NCBI GenBank assembly: GCA_029747585.1
Contig: JAPEVF010000546.1
Coordinates: 1-30,805 of the forward strand
Reading direction: 5' to 3'
Origin: Pleurotus djamor
Lineage: Eukaryota > Basidiomycota > Agaricomycetes > Agaricales > Pleurotaceae
DNA: 30,805 bases
Each line of letters opens with the position of its first letter. Position 1 is the first letter of the stretch. A program made the translations under genes and the position numbers. Below the pieces are notes generated by a model. The model saw only the letters and a program-made list of their open reading frames with translations, was not told the DNA's origin and made no database searches. Shown piece after piece: positions 19,722 through 29,899 of this stretch.

Positions 19722-21713
19722 TTAGTCGAAGTCGAGACGATCTTGCAAGGTCAAGTTGAGGCGCCTGGCTAGCTGGGGTGTCCTTAAGTCTGACGGATTC
19801 ATTTGACGCGAGCTAGTGCTAGCCTGTGGGTTTGAGGCTATTGTTTCTTTCGTCTGTCGTTCCAAGCTTTTAAGGAAACCAACACATTTCTTGTGCCAGA
19901 AGTCTTGGTACTCCTCGGCTTGTTTAGTCACCGACTTGGTAGCTCTTTGAAAGACTTCTTCTGGAACCAGGCTCCCCGAAAACCCTTCTGTAGCGCGAGC
20001 ATCGCCCGTCAGAAGACCTCGCACCTTAACCGCTGTCTCGGCCGAGCCAAAGCGTACCCAGTACACTCCAGCATTCTCCATTGTCCAGTTCCTAAGTACC
20101 AACAAGTCTTGCGTAGGCACCGTTATTTGTCGTTCGCTTGAGCTGAGAAAGTCAAACAGTGATTTCGGAGAGTCTATGCGGGATGGAAGAGATTCAATAC
20201 GCCAGTAGCGCGAGTACACTCCAGAGTAAGGGTTGTACAGGTCTGCATCAGCTGCTCCTCTTTGGGTCCCGGTCTCGACTACACAGGACATGGGAGAATC
20301 TTCAATTGAGTTCGATTCGGAGAGTAGAGGATCGGAAGGGAGTCGTTCCCCAAGGAGTAGAGCTTCGGATTCGAACAGCGCTGGTACTTGTGCAGGTGCT
20401 CGCGGGAGTAGCGACAGTAATCGATTGGATGGTATTGGAATGTGTGGGGGCAAGTATGGAGCGGTTCGAGATCTCTTGGGGCGAAGAGCTGGAGTCACAG
20501 GACTTGGAGATCGTAGATCTTGTCGATTGGAGAGGGATCGAGCTCCCGCGTATGGTTGAGAGGGCAAAGCCGGCTTTCGTATGCATGCGTACGCATCCAC
20601 CTGTTCTACAATCAACTGGGGGACTTCCTGCGCCATGCGAAAGAAGACGTTATCTTCCTGGAAGGAGGAAGGGAGGTCATCATGCATGTCCGAACACAGC
20701 TCGATGGCAGAGGAATGATGGCATGGTTGTTCATCTGGAGTGTACTGATGCATCACGAAACAAGGACTTGGCTCGGGGCCGAAGAGAAGTATACGGAGGA
20801 AAGGAGAGGCTTCGTCTGTAACGAAGAAGCCCATGCGGTTATCGCTAGCGTCGGGGATGCGCTCATCCATGAAGGATGAGAATGAAGGGAAAGTGTATCC
20901 GACGCGTTCGAGAGCATAATTGAGCCACCCTTGTCGCAATCGCAATCCTCGTTGGCAGAATTTCATGAGATCTAGCGAATCTGCAAAGAGTAAAGAAGAA
21001 CTCAAGCTAGCGACTTGGTCTTCAGTAGGCCAGTCCGGACGACCATCCCAGAGCGTCTGCGCTAGGACTGGATCCTCGATGGCTACATCCTCCGCAGCTT
21101 GAAGCATTTCACCGTCCAACTGAACCGTCCTAGCAAGCAACTCCTTGACGACGCTGTCGTTCACACTGACCAATCCCTTTGTTTGGTCGCGGAACTCCCA
21201 GATGTCTGATAACGAGGTCAAAGACCTGTGCTCTGGACGAGGTAAGGCTGGAGAACTTCTAGGCGCATACCTCTCCACGCAGGCTAGCCATGGACACGAA
21301 GGGTCGAAGAGTTGTGGTCCCATAGTGGGATCAAGGGGTCCTAATCCACCATCGAAGCGCGGGACGATCGAAGGAATCTGTTCTATATGGAGGGACGGAA
21401 GCAAAGCTCCGGGATACACAGGGATACGTTGGCAGTTGAGGGACCATAGCTCATAACGATTGGGTCCAAAAACGAGATCTCTTGAAAAGATGCGATGAAT
21501 CGGATGAGGAAGTCGGATAGAGAGTCGAGGGATGAAACCGGGGTCATCGGAATAGCCTTGGTTAGGCAGCAAGCGAGGGGAGTCATAGAAGAGAGAGTAG
21601 AGAGAGGAGGTCATAAAGTTTGAAAGTAAGGGAGGAGCAGGGCAAAAGAGAGGGAGAGCCAAAGGGAGAGATAGCCACAAGAGTCGATTAACCAGGTATA
21701 TAGATCTTTTCAT
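19722..21713 (-). CDS. Third ORF of the gypsy element, env position, function unknown (663 aa)
   Basis: An uninterrupted frame between pol and the 3' LTR. ATG at 21713 lies inside the last codons of the pol frame (pol TAA at 21690-21688), so the two overlap by 26 nt in a different frame. The N terminus is hydrophobic (RLLWLSLPLALPLF, about residues 9-22) and resembles a signal peptide or anchor. There is no second hydrophobic segment near the C terminus, so it is not built like a retroviral envelope. Residues about 405-470 are Ser/Pro/Arg-rich with a basic patch (RPKRSR). A folded-looking part near the end holds GVYWVRFGSAETAVKVRG, faintly like an RNA-recognition motif. No known domain can be assigned. 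Its long intact frame suggests recent selection or recent insertion. Confidence 0.7.
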   Translation of the reverse strand: MKRSIYLVNRLLWLSLPLALPLFCPAPPLLSNFMTSSLYSLFYDSPRLLPNQGYSDDPGFIPRLSIRLPHPIHRIFSRDLVFGPNRYELWSLNCQRIPVYPGALLPSLHIEQIPSIVPRFDGGLGPLDPTMGPQLFDPSCPWLACVERYAPRSSPALPRPEHRSLTSLSDIWEFRDQTKGLVSVNDSVVKELLARTVQLDGEMLQAAEDVAIEDPVLAQTLWDGRPDWPTEDQVASLSSSLLFADSLDLMKFCQRGLRLRQGWLNYALERVGYTFPSFSSFMDERIPDASDNRMGFFVTDEASPFLRILLFGPEPSPCFVMHQYTPDEQPCHHSSAIELCSDMHDDLPSSFQEDNVFFRMAQEVPQLIVEQVDAYACIRKPALPSQPYAGARSLSNRQDLRSPSPVTPALRPKRSRTAPYLPPHIPIPSNRLLSLLPRAPAQVPALFESEALLLGERLPSDPLLSESNSIEDSPMSCVVETGTQRGAADADLYNPYSGVYSRYWRIESLPSRIDSPKSLFDFLSSSERQITVPTQDLLVLRNWTMENAGVYWVRFGSAETAVKVRGLLTGDARATEGFSGSLVPEEVFQRATKSVTKQAEEYQDFWHKKCVGFLKSLERQTKETIASNPQASTSSRQMNPSDLRTPQLARRLNLTLQDRLDFD

Positions 21714-24700
21714 CCCACCTGGTGTTGGGGGTGAGGGAGGCTAAGTAATCTCGCTTCAACTCCGGAGCATTACGCAGCTGACTCTCAGTGAGCTATGAGT
21801 CTTCAGTCGCGTCTAGCCCTTTCCATCTTACTAGAAACATGCGTTGTCGTCCCGTCTTCCGGCTAGATAAACGATGGCCTAGTATGGCTTGAACTTCCCA
21901 TTCCTCCTTCTCAGGAATGTCGCTCCTCGTGGGTGGAAGCCGGCTACGTGTACCAAAGCGAGGATCCGACGGATGATACTTTTTGAGATGAGAGAAATTG
22001 AAGACGGGGTGCATCGGGTAATTCTCGGGCAGGCGTAGACGATATACTTGTGGGTTGACCTTTTCTAGCACCTCGAAGGGTCCAATAGTCTTCTGAATCA
22101 GTTTTCTACCGGTACCTTGAGCTTCGATCAATTGTAGAGAATGCGGATTAACTAAAGCCCACTCTCCAGGCTTGAGCTCGTCTACTGGCCGTCTTCCCGC
22201 ATTGTAGGCTCGAACTTGTCTTTCAAGAGCTTCGACAAGCCTGTCTCGAGCGGATTGGCGATGCAGTTCCATGTCAGTGATATAATCCTCGGCTAGTTGA
22301 CTTGGTAGGAAGGGACGATCAACTCCGTCGGAGGCTGGGAGCAGTGAGGACAGGGACTGTGAGGGTTTGTAGCCGAAAAGAAGAAAATCCGGGCGATATG
22401 AAGTGGAACCATGCACTGCTGAATTGTAGGCGAATTGTAAGTCACTTAGGTATTCAGCCCATCGTGCCCGATCATCTTGCACGTAACCTCGCAACATCAT
22501 TTCAATAGTTGCATTGAGGTTTTCCGTTTGCCCGTCCGTCTGAGGATGGTGGGCTGAAGAGACTGCTAGTCGGCTATTGTAGCGATTCATTATCGTCTTC
22601 CAGAATCCAGACATCCAGCGTTTGTCTCGATCGCAGATGATACGCGAAGGTAGCCCGAAGACGTTAATAACCTTGGCTATGAACAATTTAGCGAAGCCAA
22701 CTTGATCTAGCGAGTCATAAGTCGGAGTGAATAGCGCGTATTTTGTCAGCTTGTCCACTATGACCAGTACGGCAGAGAATTTCTCTTCGCCTGAAGGAGG
22801 CAGCCCGGTAATCAAGTCCATGGATACAGTCTCGTACGGGCGTAGCGGGATGTGTGCAGGTCGGAGTCCTCCCATCGGTCCTCGTCGATCGACTTTGATT
22901 TTTTGGCAAACGTCGCACGATCGAGCGAATTCCGTTGCATCCTTTACTAGCGTAGGCCAATAGTAATGCTCCTTAAGGCGTAGAGCGAAACGCCGGGCTC
23001 CAGCGTGAGCACTTTCTTCTGGAGACTCATGTACTAATGCTAAGATATCAGCTACCTTGGAGCGAGGGACGCAAAGCTTATGCTCCCAATCAGCGTTCAG
23101 GAAATAGAGAAGCCCTAACGAACTGAGCTGAAAACGAGCTGGGGTCAGAAGGAGTTCGGGATGTAGACGTTCTTCTCGGGCAGTCTTTACCCTTCCCTTG
23201 AAGTAATAGTCTGCCTCGTAGGCCTTGCGCCAGGATTCCAGTTCATCGGATCTGAGACTGACTAGCAAGGCCGGTCGAGCTCTTTCTAGCTCCTCCAAGG
23301 ATAGCGGAGGGGTCACTCCCAAGGGGTACGTCCAGGAGTCTGGCTCCGAGATAGGTTCGGAAACGGGGGACAGCTTTGCGAGATCCTCTCGGAGCCGCTC
23401 TTCGCGTATCCCTCGCTCCTTCGTTGCGGGATTCAAGGTGATCTCGTTGACACGCTTCATAGCACGAGTCTCCACTGCAAAGCCATCTCTATCAATAGCT
23501 TCATCCATCCAACAAGCAGAAAAGGCAGCTCTTTCAGCAGGAATTCGAAGGCTCTCTAGTTCTGTGGCTTTCAGTTGACTCTCTTCAGAAGGCACTATAG
23601 GAGGAGTAGAATCTTCCACAGGCGAGTCGTTTGGAGGAGTCGGGGGTACAGTCAGGCGCGAGTACTGGCTAAAATCATCCTGAGTCGTGGACGGAATTCG
23701 CGATAGCGGATCGACGTTTGAATGAACTCGTCCCGCTCGATGAATGATCTTAAGCTCCGGGTAGGCAGCAAACACGGCCCCCCATGCGGCTAGTCGTCGA
23801 TTGCTATGCTCGAAGGATCGCGCCCATTGTAACGCGGAATGGTCGGTTATCAGAGTTATTTTCTCTCCTTCGATGAAAGGCTGAAATCGGACTAAAGCTT
23901 CCTTGGCCGCTAGCGCTTCCCTTTCTGTAGCACTGTAGTTCTTTTCAGCGGGCTTCAGAGTACGACTCCAATAGGCAATGACTCGCTCCACGAGCACTAC
24001 AGTGTCATCAAAAGCGGGACTCCATTCGGACTGGGGCGGTTCCATCTCCTGATGACCCGAAGGGAACTTGGTGATGAGGGAGGGGATGGCTTCGCCCTCC
24101 TCGTATGCTTTTCTCATGACCTTATAAGCATTTGTATTGCGCAAGTCTCGAAGGGCAATCTGCTGTACTTGTTGTAGGCTAGAACCTAGCGCGTAATCGG
24201 AAGCGTCGGTGTAAAGCCGGTAAGGTGAATGCTGGACTGGATGCCCCAGAACGGGGGTTTGGCTTAGTGCGGAACGGGCTTGCTGAAACGCAACCTCTTG
24301 CTCAGCGGTCCAGTTCCACTTGATGTTCTTTCGAAGAAGCAGAAATAAGGGAGAGGCAATGTGCGAGTAGTGAGGGATGTAGGAGGAGAAGTAAACCACC
24401 ATACCCAGGAAGCGCTGCAACTCGTGCGTATTCCTAGGTCTTGGGTATTGTAGTACCGTCTGTACCTTTTCCTTCCAGGTTGACAACCCAAGACGAGAAA
24501 CCTTTTGTCCTAGTAGGAGGATAGAGGACCATCCGATGTAGCACTTACTCGGAGCCAGGGTCAATCCTGCCGTAGCAATGGCGCTGAGTACTTTATCCAG
24601 GTGAAGCAGGTGATCGTCCCACGAGCGCGAGTAGATAACAATGTCGTCGATGTAGACTAGCGCAAAAATCCATAGAAAGGGAGCAAGAATCTCTTGCATG

Positions 24701-27700
24701 AGTCTCTGAAATATGGAAGGACCATTCCGCAGTCCAAACGGCATTCTCTTGAACTGAAAGAGTCCTCGATGGCAACGGAAGGCAGTCAGAGGGCGAGACG
24801 CTTCATCGACTTCGATCTGAGTGAATCCAGCCAAGGCATCAAAGGAGGAAATCACTTGAGCTCCTGAGAGAGCTTGAATGATCTCGGCCTGCCGAGGAAT
24901 GGGATACTCGTCCGCGATAGTCTTAGCATTGAGCTTGCGGTAATCAATGACGAGTCGAGGCTTGTTGTTACGGTATATAACGAGGCAGGGGAAGCCCCAT
25001 GGGCTTACGGAGGGTTCTATCACTTCTGCTTCAAACCACTTTTGCAGTTGTTCATCAATGACTTCTTTGCGCGCTGGCGAAGTCCCATATACAGGTAATG
25101 AAATAGGCTGAACACCAGCTTCCAGGGGAATTGACATGGACTTGTCTACTTTGCCCAGGCGTCCTCCCAGCCCGAAAGCTTGAGAGTTGCGCTGCAGAAC
25201 TTCCTCCAGTCGAGGGCGCACATCTGCAGGAATGTCCGGTCCAAGATGAACGGCTTCCAGTACGTTCTTGGAGGAAGGATCTTCAGGAACCGCCGATGTC
25301 TTGGGACCCCAATTCTCGTCAGTATCTGGTGGTGGAGAAGGGGAATCGTGAGCTACGCGCGCAGTCTCAATAGCCACCTTCATGACTTGAGCGGCATTCG
25401 AGAACTTGCGTAAGGTGGCTAAGTCCTTTGGTCGATCACAGTACTTCTCAGGATCATGAAGTAGCCCTAGAGGTTCTCCCTTGCGTATCATAATAGCTCG
25501 CGTCGAAGGATTCGCTATTGGAAGGCAAGGCTTGCGTGCGGAAACTAGTGTGGTAGGGGATACCAGGTACGAGGCTTCGTCCTCCTCCGCTATAACTAAC
25601 TTCTCTAATATCCAAGTAGCAGAGGGATCCTCCATGGGAACGTCTAAGGGAACGTCGTAATAGCATCCCGGGGAGATTCTGATATCCTTTGCCGCAGTCG
25701 CAGTTGGAAGATCGTCCTCCGCAACTTTGCGTCGTAACGACCGCAGTCTGGCTTGCGATTTCCGCCTCACAAAAGACTGAACGGAGCAGGCCTTGCGTAT
25801 CCGGAATCCTAGTTTCTCAGAGTCGAAGGCGTACGCTGAGATACGGTACTTGGAGTAGCCGGGCATGACCGTATGAAGTCCCGAGGCACTTCGAAAGATG
25901 TTGAACTCATAATCAGTCTGGAAGTCTTCACCTAGAAGAAGAGGTACCCTCATGCCCTTGACAACGAATGCGAGAGTGGAGAAAGAGAGTGTCTCTCCGG
26001 TGTCGGTAGGGACATAGAGCGTTAGACGTACTCGACCGCGAACCTCTGCTGAACCTGTAAGTTGGTAAAGGGAGATAACTTTGTCCTCTCGTAGAGGAGG
26101 CCGGGGCGTGAGGCTATCCCATAGTTCTTCAGAAATAAGTGTAATGTCGGCTCCTGAGTCCAGTCGAGCTTGGGTCGTCGGAGCCGTAGGAGAGTTCAGA
26201 CTAATGTACATATGCAGAGCCTTCAAATTACTCGGACACACTCGCGACGTAGCGGAGGCTGGTCGTTTATTGATAGGTATCACCGAGCTTAGCTCTTCGG
26301 AAGTTCCAGAGTTACTTAATTCGGTCGACGAAGAGTTCAAAGGCTTCATTTCGGCATTAGCTACTTCTCCGGTACACGCATCGTATTCGACTTCAGCGGC
26401 TTGGAACGATTCGGGATTAATCATACCGTCCGCTAAGAGTACTTCCTTCATGGCCTCCCAACGTTTAAAGTGAGGACACTCGCGATGAAAGTGCAGCATG
26501 CTCATACACAAGAAGCAACCGTTACGAGGCCTCTTGTCCGAAATGACTGTATCATCTCGAGTAAAGGTGTAACCCTTAATGGTGCGACCCTTGGGCCAGT
26601 CTCGCGAGGACAGATTGCGTGAAGAGGGCCGAAGTTTCGTAGAAGCAGCAGCTACTTCGTTGGCAGCAGGGGAGTCCGAACCATCCGTAGCGAAGAGATT
26701 GGCAATATCGCTCTCGTCGTAAACATCAGCGGCGTTAGCGGAGTTATTGCGGCGGTAAGAGAAAGGACGACTACGATTGGATAAGTTGTTGAGTAAAGAG
26801 TCGAGGCGAGTCTGATTGAGGTTAGCCTTATACGCGGCCAGAAGAGAGTGTTCGAGTTCCGTAGCTTGAGCAAGCAGAATCCTCACGGTAGGGCAGGAAG
26901 TGGGGTTGAGATGAGGAGTCCAGGCTTCGGGTTGCGTGCGGAGAACACGCGAGACTAACACACCGTCAGACTCAGCTTCGTATAAGATATTCGCCAGCTT
27001 CAGACGACGTTGAAGGAAGTGAAGCGGGGTCTCGTCGGCATGTTTCGGTTGCCGGAACTTCGTTTCTTCAAATTCCATTGTACGAGCATTAATCCAGGCT
27101 TGACCCATGAATTGGTCGCGTAGCATTTCGCAAAAGTTGTCCCAGGAACCGGTCATGTAGTCTCGATCGGCAGAAGTGAGTGCATTGAACCAGTCAAGAG
27201 CAGCGTCAGTAAACTGGACAGGTGCAAGCCTGGCCAGATCAACTGGGGTGTAGTCTCCTAGGTGAAGCAAGGACCCAAAACTAGCGAAGTAATCCACCAG
27301 TTTGGTCGCGTCTCCGTCCCATTTAGGTACCATAGAGGGAGTAAGCTTATGATTGAACTGCCAAAGATCTCGACGCGGCGGAGGTTCCTGAGGAACAACG
27401 GCCACTGGAGGATCTTGTCCAGGAGGAGGAGGAGGGCTGCCGCGATCAAGAGGAGGTGGAGCTCTGTCTGGCGCCGCTCGCCTTCCTCGAGGAGGATCAG
27501 GGGAATTTCTACGAGGAGGATTGGGAGGATCTCCACGAGGAGGATTGGGAGGATCTCCACGAGGAGGGACGGGAGGATCTCCACGAGGAGGGTTGTTGCC
27601 AAAGGAAGCGTCGAAGCGAGTCTGTTGCGAGGTAAATTGGGGGAGAGGAGTAGAAGAGGACGCGTAGCTGCGATGACCTCTTTGAGCGGGCGAGCTTCGT

Positions 27701-29347
27701 CGAGTATTTGGCTGGCTCCTGTATGATAGGTGTGGAGGAGCTTCTCGCTGTAAAGGTTCGGTTCTTCGCAATGGCCCCCCAGACGACGTAGATCGTCTCA
27801 TAGTGGAAGGCTGGAAGGCTCCGACACCTGGCATGTGGCTAATGGGATGAGTGAAGGAGGGAATAACTTCTTCTTGTTCTTGGAAACGAGTTTGCGAAGC
27901 GGATCGCGGGGCATCTGGCGCTCCTCGCGATACCAGGGGAGCGTTCGTTTCCAAGGTTTGGGAGCGAGAGGCTACGCGCTCAGATGAAGAAGCTTGGAAG
28001 AAGGAGGAAAGTTTTCGCACGTCAAACCCATCGGGTTCAGGGCGATAGTAGGTAGCCATTTCCTCTGCCTCTTGATTCAGGTGAGGGGGTATATACTGCT
28101 GATAACGAGGGTTGTATAGCATCCTGGCTCGCTCCGTTCTTGGAGATCGTGTGCCGTAACGAGTTCGCAATGCCGATACTGAAGAGTCGTAACTGAGGGT
28201 TAACGATTCGCGATCGTCCTCATCAGCATCGCTCGGATTCCTCAATCCACGCTGGATGCGCTGAAGACGAGCAAGTATGTATTCACAGGAACTCCTCGCA
28301 CGTCCCTTGAGAAGAGAGAAGGTAATGGTCACTTCGGCGCGGGTCCCACCACAATCTAGGAGTCGTGTGACTTGATAACCAGGATCGAATCGATGAGCTC
28401 GATCTGCAGGTAGACCAGCGAGTTCTGAAAGTCCGTGCAAGATTTGGTTAATGGCCATGAAAACGTGACCATAAACTTCCAGCAACGAGTAACTGAGTGA
28501 GAATAACGGAGGGTGAAGGCCAGGGACAGCTATAATATCCTTGTCTTCGTCTATTGGGTGGTCAAGGATGTTATCCCAATCATCCGCGAGACAATGCCAG
28601 TAATTGTTGCATTGCGGGGATGTCCAACGAAGCAGAACGTTGCGAAGTACGTCGGTATAGTTGGTGGATTGATGAGGAATGTAGCCTTGATCGTCCAGAT
28701 TGTTGCAGTAATCGGTCACTGGATCAAAGCGTTTGAGGTCGAAGACATGGTATTGGCGGACTGACAGCTCAAGAGAGCGTATCAAAGGTCCTTGTCCTCG
28801 TAGGAACCCATGATACAAGGGCTCCGTCGCTTCAGGAGGGTCCTGGCTCATCAGAAGCGATGAAGCAGCAGTCGCGACATGAGCACTTCCCGCTTCGATA
28901 GAAGTACGAGCTTGACTCGCATCTACGAAAGGGAGCGAGCTNCGGGCCCGGGCGAGGAGGGGAATTCAGAGAAACGGAATGAGTCGAGGGAAGTGGAGTC
29001 TGGGCAGGAGCAGGGACAGCTGGGGACACGATGATGGGAGTGGAACCCGCAGAACTCGACGCGCGAGCCTTTCCTTTATCTGAAGCCATAATAGGAACGT
29101 CAGATGGGGGAAGAGGTAGGTTGGAAAGTCGAGGACTGGGTCGACGCAATAAAGCGTCAGGGTTGTCAAGAGGAACTGCGAGAGGAGCCGCGAAATGGGC
29201 AGACGCCGCTCGTGTCTTAGGCTGCACGGTAGCCCCCCTGCCTCTTGGAGGTACTGATTGAGTTCGAGGCGAGGAAGCTTGAGCTTGAGGAGAATTAGCC
29301 GGAGTGTTTTTGTTTTTGTTGAGGCTCGGTTTGGGAGGAGCAAACAT
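21688..29347 (-). CDS. Gag-Pol polyprotein of the gypsy element (about 2552 codons, one in-frame UAG)
   Basis: One frame from the first ATG (29347) to TAA at 21690-21688, if the N at 28942 is counted as an extra base. A UAG at 21795-21793 interrupts the chromodomain. Order with approximate residues: 1-650 long Ser/Pro/Arg-rich N-terminal extension with RGDPPNPP repeats; 655-830 gag capsid-like region (LWQFNHKLTPSMVPKWDGD); 943-956 CX2CX4HX4C zinc knuckle (CFLCMSMLHFHREC); 1061 protease DSGA; RT with YIDD near 1563 and KPRLVIDYRKLN upstream; RNase H (LYTDASDYALGSSL); integrase HHCC zinc module near 2107-2150 and DDE core (MDLITGLP, IICDRDKRW, HHPQTDGQTENLN near 2275); chromodomain at about 2480-2550 (MFLVRWKGLDATEDS, then after the UAG LTESQLRNAPELKRDYLASL). 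Gag and pol are in one frame, so no gag-pol frameshift is needed. Confidence 0.9.
27511..27593 (-). repeat. 24-bp tandem repeat encoding RGDPPNPP units
   Basis: Three to four in-frame copies of a 24-bp unit in the gag extension give Arg-Gly-Asp-Pro-Pro-X-Pro-Pro repeats: a Pro-rich spacer that probably varies in copy number. Confidence 0.8.
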
Positions 29348-29499
29348 GCCGTTAGCAGTGAGAAATGGAGAGCATGGAGGAGAAAACAAGGAGACAAAGG
29401 AAACGACGAGAGCAGATAAGCTCAGCGCGAAGCATGAGAACGTATCTGTCAGATCATGACGAATGTGAGAGTTGAAAGAATTTCGGCGAAAAGATACAC

Positions 29500-29760
29500 C
29501 GAGGCATGTATTTCATAGGCTGGATGTAGAGAGCTACATGAGTGAACATGTGCTATGACGGTCTTTTTCGGACAGAAGTATGAGATTTGTACGCTTTCAT
29601 AGCAAAACACAGTGTATCATAGTGGATCAGAGTGAATCATAGTGAATCACAGTGAATCATAGTGGTTCATTGTGAAATTGCTATGAAAAAGTATGAAAAA
29701 GTGTGAAACGCTATGAAAATATGAAATATCATAGAAAAGTGAAATACTATGAATTACTCC
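29500..29760. repeat. AT-rich patch of CTATGAAA and AGTGAATCAT repeats
   Basis: About four tandem copies of a 10-bp unit (AGTGAATCAT and variants) lie at 29620-29670. Around them CTATGAAA and its complement TTTCATAG recur many times (about 29508, 29596, 29678, 29710, 29745), some as inverted pairs such as TTTCATAGCAA / TTGCTATGAAA. This may be a small element or satellite; no clean ends or target duplication were found. Confidence 0.5.
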
Positions 29761-29899
29761 TCAGGCGTTATCTCGGACTCGCCAAGAAACGAATTACCAA
29801 CGCATCATTTCATATGCCTTATGGGCAGCCTCAGGTATCGTCGTCGTCCCCCCCCACCTTTCGCTGTGAGCCTTCATTGAGCCTTCATCGTGCTCTACA

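Larger units (their letters stand above)
18885..29500 (-). mobile_element. Ty3/gypsy chromodomain retrotransposon (chromovirus type), 5' LTR missing
   Basis: Parts in transcript order: leader before 29347, gag-pol (29347-21688), extra ORF (21713-19722), polypurine tract (19560-19552) and 3' LTR (19551-18885). The domain order protease-RT-RNase H-integrase-chromodomain is that of Ty3/gypsy chromoviruses. The body is about 10 kb. No copy of the LTR can be found to the right of 29347, so the 5' end is truncated, replaced or rearranged near 29400-29500; that limit is approximate. The LTR end lies inside the F-box gene, which dates the insertion after that gene arose. Confidence 0.85.

Noticed and set aside
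19893..21586. ORFs on the + strand opposite the third retrotransposon ORF
   Set aside because: They are antisense shadows with no known domains, whereas the - strand frame is far longer and uninterrupted.
19722..21713. Retroviral-type envelope protein
   Set aside because: Only an N-terminal hydrophobic stretch is present. There is no C-terminal transmembrane segment, Cys-rich ectodomain or cleavage site.
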